64,000 nt of DNA from Polaribacter porphyrae (GCF_002954685.1 NZ_MSCN01000001.1:3464400-3528399), one strand, 5' to 3'. Counted from the stretch's first letter, positions 44,387 to 53,958 are shown. Notes: a model not told the origin generated them from the sequence alone. Program-made: numbers and translations.

Positions 44387-44415
44387 TTGTTAAAGTTTTA
44401 CTTAATATAATTTTA
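44387..44415 (+). promoter_or_regulatory. Possible susC promoter
   Basis: TTG (44387-44389), an 18-nt spacer and TAATTTTA (44408-44415), which misses the final G of the -7 consensus. The leader to the susC ATG is about 35 nt. Confidence 0.35.
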
Positions 44416-44454
44416 TAGCATTGCACAATAAAAACAATCCAAATAAAATACATA

Positions 44455-47400
44455 ATGTTAAAATCAATCAAAAAAAGAAAACATTTTTTTCTCTGCTTTT
44501 TTATTATTGCTTTTAGTTTTGCTACAAAAGCACAATCTAATGTAAAAGGTATAATAGTAGATGAAACAAATCAGCCTCTTCCTGGAGCTACAATTCAGGA
44601 AAAAGGAACTTCAAATGGAGTGCTGTCAGATTTTGATGGCAATTTTTCTATTGATGTTAAGAGTTTAGATGTTAAACTAGTAATATCATATTTAGGATAT
44701 AAAACGCAAGAAGTAAATGCGTCTTCATCAAAAATTAGAGTTCAGTTAGAGATAGAAAATAATTCATTAGATGAAATTATTGTAGTAGGTTATGGTAAAA
44801 GAAAGAAAAGCGATTTAGTTGGTGCTGTATCAAAAGTAGATTTATCAAAAGGTACACTTTTGCCAACTGCAGATGTAACAGAAATGCTAAGAGGTAGAGT
44901 TGCAGGCTTACAAGTTGATGTTGGAGGTGGTTCTTTAAGACCTGGAGGAAATTCAGAAATCTTGCTAAGAGGTAGAAATTCTATTGAAGGAAACAATAGT
45001 GGTATTTATGTAGTAGATGGTATTATCAGAGATGGAGGAATAGAAGATATTAATGCAGACGATATAGAATCTATAGAAGTTTTAAAAGATGCATCAGCGC
45101 AAGCTATTTATGGTGGTTTAGGAGCTAATGGTGTTATTTTGATTACCACTAAAAGAGGTAAAAAAAATAAAGTATCTGTTTCTTACCATGGTTTTTTAAC
45201 TACTAAAAGTTTGGAAAGAAATTTTGATGTATATAGTGGGCCAGAATTTGCACAATTAAGAAGAGAAGCTGTTAGAGCCACAGATGCTAATGATATGTAT
45301 CCAGATGATGCTACAATATTTAGTACTTTAGAATTGAATTCTCTTGCCAATAACGAATTTGTAGATTGGGAGAATGAACTCGTTAGTCCTGGTATTGTAA
45401 ATAGCCACTCTATGGGTATTTTAGGAGGTACAGAATTAACGAAAATATATGGTAGTTTAAACTATTTTAGAGAAGAAGGTATTATTCCTTCATCTACATA
45501 CACAAGAAAAAATTTAAGATTAAATATAGATCAGAAAATAACAGATAAAATTTCTGCAAGATTCGATATCAATATTTTAAACGAATTTACAGAAAGAGCA
45601 GCCAATGTTAATGTAATTACAAGATCTCCTTTAGGAAGAGCTTATAATGATGATGGTACTATAACTCAATTTCCTAGTGGAGAAGATGGATCTGCTTTTA
45701 ACCCTTTATGGAATTTAAGAGAATCTGATGATGATGAAAAAGGAAATGATTTTGTAATCAACTTTATACCAACTTATCAAATAACAGACAATTTAAAATA
45801 TCAACTAACCACATCTTTTACAAGAAGAACTTCAGAAAGAGGACGTTACCAATCTTCTTTAAGTGCTGCAGGAGATACAGATAGAGGCATTGCAAGCATC
45901 ACAAATCAACTAAAAGAAGCTTATTTTGTAGAGAATATTATAAATTATGATAAAGTAATAAACGAGAATAATAAGTTTGATGTAACTCTAGCACAAACTG
46001 TTAGCGAAGATAAGTTTACGCAAACATTTACAGAGGGTAGAGGTTTTCCAAATGAAGATTTGGGTTATAACAACATTACAAATGCTATTAATGGTGTTTT
46101 TGTGGAAAGATTAGAATCATCTTATAGAAGATTAGGTTTTATGGCAAGAGTTCGTTATAATTTATTTGATAAGTATTTGTTTACAGGAACAGTTAGACAT
46201 GATGGTTCTTCTGTAAATGCGAACAACTTTAAATACTCCACAAATCCTGCAGTTGCAGTTGCATGGAAAATTCATAATGAATCTTTTTTAGAAAATGTTG
46301 AAGCAATTCAGCAACTAAAAGCTAGAATAAGTTACGGTTCTTTGGTAAACGAATCAACAAACCCATATAGATCTTTATTTACAGCATCTGGGCAAAATTA
46401 TATATTTGATGGGCAAACTGCATCTGGTTATTCGCCATCTCAAATTTTACCAAGCACAGAATTGAGACACGAAAGAGTTAAAACTTTAAATGCAGGTTTA
46501 GATTTTATCTTATTTGATAATAAAATATCAGGAGCTATAGAATATTATGATGCAAGAACAGAAAGTTTATTATTAAGAAGACCTGTGCCACCAACTACTG
46601 GGTTTACATCCACGTATTTTAATGCAGGTGAAGTTCAAAACAGAGGTGTAGAATTAAGTTTAACAGCAAATCTTATCAACACAAAAGATTTTAGATGGTC
46701 TGTTTCTACAATTTGGTCATCTAACAGAAATGAACTCCTAGATTTATATACAGATGGTAATGGAAACAATGTTTTAGAAGATGATGTTTTCAATTATTTT
46801 GTAGGTCAGCCTACAAACGTAATAAGAACGTATCAATTTGATGGTATTTGGCAAGTTGGAGATGACTTTGCAAATGCACCTCAAGCAAATCCAGATTCAG
46901 AGTTCCCTCAACCAGATTTAAGACCAGGAGATATTAAAATTAGAGATGTAAATGGAGTTGATGCAAATGGAAATATTACAGGTGTGCCAGATGGAAAAAT
47001 AACACAAGAAGATAGAGTTTTTGTAGATCCAAACCCAGATTGGTTTGCTTCTTTTTCAACTACTTTAGCTTACAAAGGTTTTGATTTGTTTTTAGATTTT
47101 TATGCTGTAGAAGGAGCTACAAAAGTAAATCCTTTTTTATCAGAATTTAATAATGGAGGTACATTATCTGGTAAATTAAATGGTGTAAAAGTACCTTATT
47201 ATACTCCAGAAAACCCATCAAATACTTTTCCAAGACCAAATTTTGATAACGCTCCAAGGTATTTAAATGCTTTGGCAGTAAAAGATGCTTCATACTTAAG
47301 ATTAAGAACAGTTAGTTTAGGATATACATTACCAGATGTTATCACTTCTAAATTAAATATAGATAACGTAAGAATTTATGTAACAGGCACAAACTTATTT

Positions 47401-47520
47401 ACAAGAACAGATTATATTGGTTATAGTCCAGAAGTAAATATTAGAAGTACATTTTCTAACGCAGATACTGGGTATCCAGATGCAACAGCATTTACAGTAG
47501 GTTTAAAACTAAAATTATAA
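44455..47520 (+). CDS. SusC-family TonB-dependent outer-membrane transporter
   Basis: TonB-dependent transporter that pulls oligosaccharides through the outer membrane with its SusD partner. A signal peptide ends ATKAQ. The regulatory-like domain (about 28-100) has NVKGIIVDETNQPLPGATIQEKGTSNG and SYLGYKTQEV. A TonB-box-like DEIIVVGYGKRKKSD precedes the plug (about 115-235, with VVDGIIRDGGIEDINADDIESIEVLKDASAQAIYGG in pieces). A long beta-barrel ends in a final hydrophobic strand (FTVGLKLKL). At 1021 residues it is typical. It starts the SusCD unit; susD begins 11 nt after its stop. Confidence 0.97.
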   Translation: MLKSIKKRKHFFLCFFIIAFSFATKAQSNVKGIIVDETNQPLPGATIQEKGTSNGVLSDFDGNFSIDVKSLDVKLVISYLGYKTQEVNASSSKIRVQLEIENNSLDEIIVVGYGKRKKSDLVGAVSKVDLSKGTLLPTADVTEMLRGRVAGLQVDVGGGSLRPGGNSEILLRGRNSIEGNNSGIYVVDGIIRDGGIEDINADDIESIEVLKDASAQAIYGGLGANGVILITTKRGKKNKVSVSYHGFLTTKSLERNFDVYSGPEFAQLRREAVRATDANDMYPDDATIFSTLELNSLANNEFVDWENELVSPGIVNSHSMGILGGTELTKIYGSLNYFREEGIIPSSTYTRKNLRLNIDQKITDKISARFDINILNEFTERAANVNVITRSPLGRAYNDDGTITQFPSGEDGSAFNPLWNLRESDDDEKGNDFVINFIPTYQITDNLKYQLTTSFTRRTSERGRYQSSLSAAGDTDRGIASITNQLKEAYFVENIINYDKVINENNKFDVTLAQTVSEDKFTQTFTEGRGFPNEDLGYNNITNAINGVFVERLESSYRRLGFMARVRYNLFDKYLFTGTVRHDGSSVNANNFKYSTNPAVAVAWKIHNESFLENVEAIQQLKARISYGSLVNESTNPYRSLFTASGQNYIFDGQTASGYSPSQILPSTELRHERVKTLNAGLDFILFDNKISGAIEYYDARTESLLLRRPVPPTTGFTSTYFNAGEVQNRGVELSLTANLINTKDFRWSVSTIWSSNRNELLDLYTDGNGNNVLEDDVFNYFVGQPTNVIRTYQFDGIWQVGDDFANAPQANPDSEFPQPDLRPGDIKIRDVNGVDANGNITGVPDGKITQEDRVFVDPNPDWFASFSTTLAYKGFDLFLDFYAVEGATKVNPFLSEFNNGGTLSGKLNGVKVPYYTPENPSNTFPRPNFDNAPRYLNALAVKDASYLRLRTVSLGYTLPDVITSKLNIDNVRIYVTGTNLFTRTDYIGYSPEVNIRSTFSNADTGYPDATAFTVGLKLKL

Positions 47521-47531
47521 TAAAAGAAATT

Positions 47532-49139
47532 ATGAAAACAAATATGTTATATAAAATAAGTTATAAAGTAATGCTGTTCTTATCAGTATCACTTTTACTA
47601 ACGTCTTGTGAAGGTTTTCTTGATGAAGATCCAGGTACATTAATAGATTCAGATTACATCTATACTACAGAAGATGGTTTAAAATCTGGAGTTGTAAGTC
47701 TGTATAAGTTTAATAGAGATAGGTATGACACTAGAGTCCAAGATTTTATGGGAGCAGTTTTGTTGCAATCTAGAAGCGATTTAGCTTTTAGCAGAACTGG
47801 TTATACTGGGTTAATGGGCAGATACCAAAGAGGAATTTCTCCTATTGATTTAGGAACAAATTTTACATCAAGATTATTCTGGAAACATTTCTACAACATA
47901 ACAAACAAAGCAACAAGTATTATTAATGCTGCAGAAAATTTAGAAGGTTTAAACGAAGATTCTAAAAAACAAATAATTGCAGAGGCAAAATTTTTTAGAG
48001 CCAATTCTTACTTTTTCTTGTATAGAATGTATAATAACATTTACGTAAGCACAGAAACAATTACTGTAGATAATGCTTTTGATGTTGTTGAAACAAGTTC
48101 TACGAAAGAAGAAATATTTGCAATACTAAATAGCGATTTAGATTACGCAATAGAAAATTTAGACTGGGATGTTACTTTTGGAAGAGTTTCTAAAGGAACT
48201 GCAAAACACGTAAAAGCTAAAGTAGCTATGTGGCAGGGAGACTGGTTAGAAGCAAAAAATCAAGCATTAGATGTAATAGAAAATCCTATGAGTCCTCATA
48301 GTTTAGTCTCTAGCACTGCAGATGTTTTTAAAGGCAATAAAAATAATTCAGAACAATTATTTGTTGTGCAATCTCAAGATGATGTTTTGGGTGGAGGAAA
48401 CACAACAATGATGAACGCAAATTTTGTAACTCAATATTTCCAAATTTCAGGAATAGAATCTAATGTAGAGCAAGGAGGTAGAGGTTTTTCTAGAGTATTG
48501 CCAAATAATTATTTATTAGGGTTGTTAGCAGATGACCCAAATGATACAAGAGATGATGACACTTATTTTAGATTAGAATATTTCTATACATCAGGACCAA
48601 ATGCAGGTCAAAAAATAGAAATTTACAAGCCAATATCTCCTGCAAATCCTAATGGAGTTCAGTACCAAAGATACTACCAAAGATTGCATCCTTCTTGTAT
48701 TAAATTTGCAGAAGAAGACGATAATGCAGAGTCGTATTTACAAAGAAGTAATATTATGGTTTACAGATTAGCAGAAACCTATTTAATAGCAGCAGAAGCA
48801 ATAATGCGTTCTTCTGGAGATCCATTACCATATATTAATGCAATTAGAACAAGAGCAAAAGCTGCACCAGTAACTACTGTTAACGAGCAAGTAATTTTAG
48901 ACGAAAGAGCTAGAGAATTGGCTTTTGAAGGCCAACGTTGGTTTACTTTAAAAAGAATGGGGCAAACTGTTATAAATCGTCAAATAACAAGTTTTGCTGG
49001 AGATGGCGATTTTTTCCCAGCAAACAGAGGTGCAAAAGACCCAAGAACAAACTGGAAAGATCATTATATCAACTGGCCAATTTTTCAAGAAGATTTAGAT
49101 CTATTAGGACCTAATTATCCACAAAATCCAGGATATTAA
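47532..49139 (+). CDS. SusD/RagB-family surface glycan-binding lipoprotein
   Basis: Lipoprotein lid for the SusC channel. The lipobox is LLLTSC (C26). The SusD core is recognisable: DEDPGTLIDSDYIYTTEDGLKSG near 30-52, EAKFFRANSYFFLYRMYNNI near 150-170, TPR-like helices, and the C-terminal YRLAETYLIAAEAIMRSS and LDERARELAFEGQRWFTLKRMG blocks. The length of 535 is normal. It is 11 nt after susC, and a hairpin with a T run follows its stop before the enzyme genes. Confidence 0.96.
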   Translation: MKTNMLYKISYKVMLFLSVSLLLTSCEGFLDEDPGTLIDSDYIYTTEDGLKSGVVSLYKFNRDRYDTRVQDFMGAVLLQSRSDLAFSRTGYTGLMGRYQRGISPIDLGTNFTSRLFWKHFYNITNKATSIINAAENLEGLNEDSKKQIIAEAKFFRANSYFFLYRMYNNIYVSTETITVDNAFDVVETSSTKEEIFAILNSDLDYAIENLDWDVTFGRVSKGTAKHVKAKVAMWQGDWLEAKNQALDVIENPMSPHSLVSSTADVFKGNKNNSEQLFVVQSQDDVLGGGNTTMMNANFVTQYFQISGIESNVEQGGRGFSRVLPNNYLLGLLADDPNDTRDDDTYFRLEYFYTSGPNAGQKIEIYKPISPANPNGVQYQRYYQRLHPSCIKFAEEDDNAESYLQRSNIMVYRLAETYLIAAEAIMRSSGDPLPYINAIRTRAKAAPVTTVNEQVILDERARELAFEGQRWFTLKRMGQTVINRQITSFAGDGDFFPANRGAKDPRTNWKDHYINWPIFQEDLDLLGPNYPQNPGY

Positions 49140-49156
49140 ATTTTGTTAATTTGCTT

Positions 49157-49196
49157 AAAAAGTATTGATGTTTAGTAAATGCATCAATACTTTTTT
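49157..49196 (+). terminator. Terminator or attenuator between susD and the enzyme genes
   Basis: A perfect 14-bp stem (49157-49170 with 49182-49195) and an 11-nt loop, ending in a run of six T. It begins 18 nt after the susD stop and 17 nt before the GDPD-GH16 start. It may partly end transcription, so that transporter and enzyme levels differ. Confidence 0.8.
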
Positions 49197-49212
49197 GTTT
49201 AAAAACTCTTAA

Positions 49213-50793
49213 ATGCGCATATTCTCTACATTTATAATACTGATGGTTTTTTTCTCTTGTAAAGAAGACAATCAACTAAATTTTGCTGATAACCCAGTAA
49301 TAGCTCACAGAGGTGCCTGGAAAACTAAAAATCTTCCAGAAAATTCTATTGCTGCCCTAAAAGAAGCCATCAGATTAAACTGTTATGGTAGCGAGTTTGA
49401 TGTAAGAATGACCAAAGACAGTGTGCTAATTGTAACACATGATAATGAGTATAATAATTTATTAATTGCAAAAACCAATTATAATGAATTAGCAGAAAAA
49501 AAACTGTCTAATGGAGAAGTATTGCCAACGTTAAAAGAGTTTATTCTTGCTGGTATGAAAAACAATACCTCTACAGGGTTAGTTTTAGAAATAAAACCAA
49601 CAACTTCTAAAGAAAGAAATATAGCAATTACAGATAGAGTTTTAGCGTTAGTAGAAGATTTAGAAGCAGACAAGTATATAGCATCTTATATAAGTTTTAG
49701 TTTAGATATTTTAAAAAGAATTGTAGAGCAACAACCAAATGCAAAAACCCAATATTTAGATGGTTCAAAATCTCCAGAACAATTAAAAAAATTAGGAATC
49801 TCTGGATTAGACTATTTAGCCTATAAATTTAAAAAGCGTCCACATTGGATAAATTCTGCAAAAGAACATAATTTAACACTAAATGCTTGGACAGTAAACA
49901 CAACAGAAGATATAGATTGGTTATTAGCAAATAATTTTAATTATATAACTACTAATGAGCCAGAATTGGTTTTTGAAAGATTAAAAAAATCTCCCACCCA
50001 AAAAGGATATCAACTAGTTTGGAGCGATGAATTTAATTACATAGGTAAACCATACCCAACAAAATGGAATTTTCAATACGGTTTTATAGCCAATAGAGAA
50101 AATCAATATTACACAGATAGTTTAAAAAATGCTAGGGTAGAAGAAGGAACCTTGATTATAGAAGCTCACAAAGAAACTATAAAAAATAAAGATTACAACA
50201 ATTCAGAAATTTTAAAAAAATCATGGAAAAAATATGCTGCAGAAAGAAAAGTGGGTAAATATACTTCTGCAAGATTAACAACAAAAGATTTGGCTTCCTG
50301 GAAATATGGAAGAATTGAGGTTAGTGCAAAACTCCCTAAAGGAACTGGTATGTGGCCAGCTATTTGGATGTTGGGAGATAATAAAACAAAAGTTGGATGG
50401 CCAGAAGCTGGTGAGATAGATATTATGGAGCATGTGGGTTTTAATAATGATTCTATTTTTGGTACAGTGCATACAAAAGCATTCAATCATATGAAAAATA
50501 CCCAGAAAGGGAAAAGTATCTTTATCAATAACCCAAATAATAAGTTTAATACTTTTGCCATAGAATGGACTCCAGAAAAAATAGATTTTATTTTAAACGA
50601 TATAGTGTACAATACTTTTGCAAACGAACACAAAACAACTGCAGAGTGGCCTTTTGATCAGAAATTTTACTTAATTTTAAATGTTGCTGTTGGAGGCATG
50701 TTAGGAGGCAGAAAAGGGATTGATGATAGTATTTTTCCTCAAAGAATGGTGGTAGATTATGTTCGTATTTATCAAAAAGAAAACTACAAATAA
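49213..50793 (+). CDS. Glycerophosphodiesterase-GH16 beta-glucanase fusion lipoprotein
   Basis: Two catalytic domains in one lipoprotein (lipobox VFFSC, C16). Residues about 27-256 are a GDPD domain: VIAHRGAW with H32, LPENSIAAL, GSEFDVRMTKDSVLIVTHD with E61, D63 and H76, LEIKP near 126-130 and NAWTVNTTEDIDWLL, so the phosphodiesterase site looks intact. Residues about 265-526 are a GH16 laminarinase-type domain: YQLVWSDEF, GTGMWPAIWMLGD and catalytic E401-I-D403-I-M-E406 in GEIDIMEH, then FAIEWTPEKIDFILND. The length of 526 is about the sum of the two families. It begins 73 nt after susD and is followed by two more lipoprotein enzymes at 2- and 4-nt gaps. This is the most suggestive gene in the window. 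Confidence 0.9.
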   Translation: MRIFSTFIILMVFFSCKEDNQLNFADNPVIAHRGAWKTKNLPENSIAALKEAIRLNCYGSEFDVRMTKDSVLIVTHDNEYNNLLIAKTNYNELAEKKLSNGEVLPTLKEFILAGMKNNTSTGLVLEIKPTTSKERNIAITDRVLALVEDLEADKYIASYISFSLDILKRIVEQQPNAKTQYLDGSKSPEQLKKLGISGLDYLAYKFKKRPHWINSAKEHNLTLNAWTVNTTEDIDWLLANNFNYITTNEPELVFERLKKSPTQKGYQLVWSDEFNYIGKPYPTKWNFQYGFIANRENQYYTDSLKNARVEEGTLIIEAHKETIKNKDYNNSEILKKSWKKYAAERKVGKYTSARLTTKDLASWKYGRIEVSAKLPKGTGMWPAIWMLGDNKTKVGWPEAGEIDIMEHVGFNNDSIFGTVHTKAFNHMKNTQKGKSIFINNPNNKFNTFAIEWTPEKIDFILNDIVYNTFANEHKTTAEWPFDQKFYLILNVAVGGMLGGRKGIDDSIFPQRMVVDYVRIYQKENYK

Positions 50794-50795
50794 GT

Positions 50796-51638
50796 ATGAA
50801 GAGATTATTTTTCTTAATTGCAATATGTGCAAGTTGTACCACAGTTAAAAAAGAAAATACTATAAAAGTAATGACTTATAATATTCGATTAGATGTTGCT
50901 TCAGATGGAGAAAATGCATGGTCTAATCGTAAAGATTTTTTATTATCGCAAATCAAGTTTTACGAACCTACAGTTTTAGGTACACAAGAGGGTAGACCTA
51001 ATCAAATAGCAGAAATGAGTGCTGGTTTATCCAATTATAATTTTATAGGTCATGGTAGAGATGGAGGAAATAAGGGCGAATATTCAGCTATATTTTACGA
51101 CAAAACAAAGGTAAGTTTTAGTAAAGAAAATACATTTTGGTTATCTACAACACCAGAAAAATTTTCTAAAGGTTGGGATGCAGCGTATCCAAGAATTTGC
51201 ACTTATGGTTTAATGACGATTTTAGATTCTGATAAAAAAATCTGGGTTTTTAATACGCATTTAGATCATGTAGGTAAAGAAGCAAAATTAAAAGGGATGA
51301 AGCTTATAGAAGATAAAATTAGGCAAATTAATACTAAAGAATATCCAGTAATTATCATGGGTGATTTTAATGTAGAACCATCCTCTAAACTAATGCAACA
51401 ATTATCTACTAATTTTAAAGATACAAAAATAGCTGCTGGTAATAATATTTTTGGTCCAAAAGGTACTTTTAACGGTTTTAAATTCAATGAACCTGTAAAA
51501 AGAAGAATAGATCACATAATGGTTTCTAAAAACAGCAATTTAGAGGTGTTAAAATTTGCCATATTAAGTGATTCTAAAGATTTAAAATATCCTTCAGATC
51601 ACTTGCCTGTTTACTCAGAACTCAAAGTCAACAACTAA
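50796..51638 (+). CDS. Endonuclease/exonuclease/phosphatase-fold lipoprotein
   Basis: Predicted metal-dependent phosphoesterase of the EEP fold, anchored to an outer membrane by a lipobox (AICASC, C14), so DNA is not an obvious substrate. All catalytic blocks are present: KVMTYNIRLD near 24-33, VLGTQEGRPNQI near 60-71, FNTHLDHVGK near 150-160, VIIMGDFNVEPSS near 182-194, RRIDHIMVSK near 240-250 and YPSDHLPVYSEL at the C-terminus. The length of 280 is normal. It is 2 nt after the GDPD-GH16 gene and 4 nt before the GH3 gene. A phosphodiesterase or phosphatase role on the locus substrate is likely; which bond is cut is unknown. Confidence 0.9.
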   Translation: MKRLFFLIAICASCTTVKKENTIKVMTYNIRLDVASDGENAWSNRKDFLLSQIKFYEPTVLGTQEGRPNQIAEMSAGLSNYNFIGHGRDGGNKGEYSAIFYDKTKVSFSKENTFWLSTTPEKFSKGWDAAYPRICTYGLMTILDSDKKIWVFNTHLDHVGKEAKLKGMKLIEDKIRQINTKEYPVIIMGDFNVEPSSKLMQQLSTNFKDTKIAAGNNIFGPKGTFNGFKFNEPVKRRIDHIMVSKNSNLEVLKFAILSDSKDLKYPSDHLPVYSELKVNN

Positions 51639-51642
51639 CTAC

Positions 51643-53958
51643 ATGAAAAATTATAAAACAGCTATAGTAATTATAGCAATATTCTGTTGTTTTTTTAATT
51701 GTACTACTAAAAAACAACAAATAAGTGCTACATCAAATTCTGGTAATACCAACAACTACAAAGAAAAGGTCGATTCTGTTTTAAGTTTAATGACTTTAGA
51801 TGAAAAAATCGGACAAATGGTTCAATATTCTGCTGGTTGGGATTTAACAGGGCCAGCATCGTCAAAAAGCGCACAAGACAAGTTAGAAAAAATGAAAAAA
51901 GGGTTGGTGGGCTCTGTGTTAAATGTAGTTTCTGTAGAAGAGGTTAGAAAAGTGCAAGAATTGGTTATGGAGAATTCTCGATTAAAAATTCCTATGTTAT
52001 TTGCTTATGATGTAATTCATGGTTTAAAAACCATTTTTCCAATACCTTTAGCAGAATCTGCAAGTTGGGATTTAGAACTAATAGAAAAATCTGCATCTAT
52101 AGCAGCTAAAGAAGCTGCTGCATCTGGTTTAAATTGGACTTTTGCTCCTATGATAGATGTTTCTAGAGATGCAAGATGGGGCAGAATTATGGAAGGTGGT
52201 GGAGAAGACCCTTATTTAAATAGTGTAATTGGTGTTGCTAGAATCAAAGGTTTTCAAGGTACAGATTTATCAAACCCAAATACTATTGCAGCTTGTGCAA
52301 AACATTTTGCAGGATATGGTTTTGCAGAATCTGGAAGAGATTACAACACAGTTACTGTAGGAGAATTTGAACTGCACAATAGTATTTTACCACCTTTTAA
52401 AGCAGCAGCAGACGCAGGTGTTGCTACATTTATGAATTCGTTTAATGATGTGGATGGTATCCCTGCAACTGGTCATAAAATCTTACAGAGAAAAATTTTA
52501 AAAGATGATTGGAACTGGAAAGGAGTGGTGGTTTCAGATTGGGGTTCTATTGGAGAAATGAGAGCTCATGGCTATGCAAAAGATAAAAAACATGCTGCAG
52601 AAATAGCTGCAAATGCTGGTAGTGATATAGATATGGAGTCTTATGCTTACGAAGCTTATTTAAAAAAATTAGTATCAGAAAATAGCGTTGCTTTAGAGGT
52701 TATAGATGATGCTGTAAAACGTATTCTAAACTTAAAATTTCAGTTAGGATTGTTTGATGATCCTTATAGATATTGTAGCGAAGACAGAGAAAAAAATAAT
52801 ATTTATACCAAAGAGCATTTAAAAATTGCTAGAGAAGCTGCAAAAAAATCTATTGTACTTTTAAAAAATGAGGATAATATTTTACCAGTATCAAAAAACA
52901 TTAAAAGTATTGCAGTTATAGGTTCTCTAGCAGACGATAAGAATTCGCCACTTGGAAATTGGAGAGGGAAAGGGAAATACAATTCCGCAGTTTCTCTATT
53001 AGAAGGAATTAAAGAAAAAGTCTCTGTATCTACAAAAGTACGTTATGCAAAAGGAATAGACTTAACTATACCCACAATTAAACCGGGCTACAATCAATTT
53101 TTATACCCTTTAAAATTTAACACAACAGACAAATCAAAAATAGCAGAAGCTGTTGAGGTTGCAAAAAAATCTGAACTTGTAATACTTGCATTAGGAGAAG
53201 ATGCTTACCAAACAGGCGAAGGAAGAAGTCAAGTAAATATTGGTTTTGCAGGGTTGCAAAATGAGCTTTTAGAGGCGGTTTACGAGGTAAATAAAAATAT
53301 TGTTTTGGTTTTAATGAGTGGTAGACCCATGGATATTTCTAGAGCAAACGAAATTTTACCTGGAATTTTAGCTACTTGGCATTTAGGCTCACAAGCAGGC
53401 AATGGTATTGCAGACGTATTGTTTGGAGATTACAATCCTTCTGGTAAACTCCCAGTTTCTTTTCCAAGAAACGTAGGTCAAGAGCCATTGTATTACAATC
53501 AAAAAAATACAGGTAGACCATACAGTGGAAAGCACGTTACATTTTCTGGTTTTAGAGATTCTAGAAAAGACGCATTATTCCCTTTTGGTTTTGGTTTAAG
53601 TTATACAGATTTCTCTTATACTAATTTAACACTTACCAAATCAACAATGTCTAAAGAAGATGAGGTAATTTTATCTGTTGATATACAAAATACAGGTAAA
53701 GTTGATGGAGAAGAAGTAGTACAATTGTACATCAGAGATTTTGTAGCAAGTATTGTAAGACCAGTAAAAGAACTAAAAGGATTTAAAAAGATTTTTTTAA
53801 AACCTGGAGAAACCAAAAAAGTTTCTTTTGCAATAAATAAAGAAGTACTCCATTTTTATACAATAAATAGAAAATGGGAAGTAGAATCTGGTGATTTTCA
53901 ATTATTTGTAGGTGGTAATTCATCAACAAAACTAAAAACAAAAATCACAGTTTTGTAA
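51643..53958 (+). CDS. bglX: GH3 beta-glucosidase, BglX-like lipoprotein
   Basis: Glycoside hydrolase family 3 exo-beta-glucosidase releasing glucose from beta-linked oligosaccharides, predicted periplasmic or surface. A signal peptide with lipobox-like FCCFFNC begins the protein. The catalytic barrel (about 40-370) has AKHFAGYGFAESGRDYNT and the nucleophile D299 in VVVSDWGSIGEM. The second domain (about 400-640) has IVLLKNEDNILPVSKNIKSIAVIG, and a fibronectin-III-like C-terminal domain follows. The 771-residue length is typical of BglX. It is the last gene of the locus; no clear terminator follows, only a weak ATTGTATT/AATACAAC pair near 53967-53999. Confidence 0.95.
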   Translation: MKNYKTAIVIIAIFCCFFNCTTKKQQISATSNSGNTNNYKEKVDSVLSLMTLDEKIGQMVQYSAGWDLTGPASSKSAQDKLEKMKKGLVGSVLNVVSVEEVRKVQELVMENSRLKIPMLFAYDVIHGLKTIFPIPLAESASWDLELIEKSASIAAKEAAASGLNWTFAPMIDVSRDARWGRIMEGGGEDPYLNSVIGVARIKGFQGTDLSNPNTIAACAKHFAGYGFAESGRDYNTVTVGEFELHNSILPPFKAAADAGVATFMNSFNDVDGIPATGHKILQRKILKDDWNWKGVVVSDWGSIGEMRAHGYAKDKKHAAEIAANAGSDIDMESYAYEAYLKKLVSENSVALEVIDDAVKRILNLKFQLGLFDDPYRYCSEDREKNNIYTKEHLKIAREAAKKSIVLLKNEDNILPVSKNIKSIAVIGSLADDKNSPLGNWRGKGKYNSAVSLLEGIKEKVSVSTKVRYAKGIDLTIPTIKPGYNQFLYPLKFNTTDKSKIAEAVEVAKKSELVILALGEDAYQTGEGRSQVNIGFAGLQNELLEAVYEVNKNIVLVLMSGRPMDISRANEILPGILATWHLGSQAGNGIADVLFGDYNPSGKLPVSFPRNVGQEPLYYNQKNTGRPYSGKHVTFSGFRDSRKDALFPFGFGLSYTDFSYTNLTLTKSTMSKEDEVILSVDIQNTGKVDGEEVVQLYIRDFVASIVRPVKELKGFKKIFLKPGETKKVSFAINKEVLHFYTINRKWEVESGDFQLFVGGNSSTKLKTKITVL

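Noticed and set aside
44173..44471. Two short frames in the regulator-susC gap
   Set aside because: They lie in the susC leader region on the minus strand, overlap repeats and a possible promoter, and show no motif or coding bias.
50193..50490. Frames antisense to the GDPD-GH16 fusion
   Set aside because: They cover catalytic GH16 sequence on the opposite strand and look like noise.
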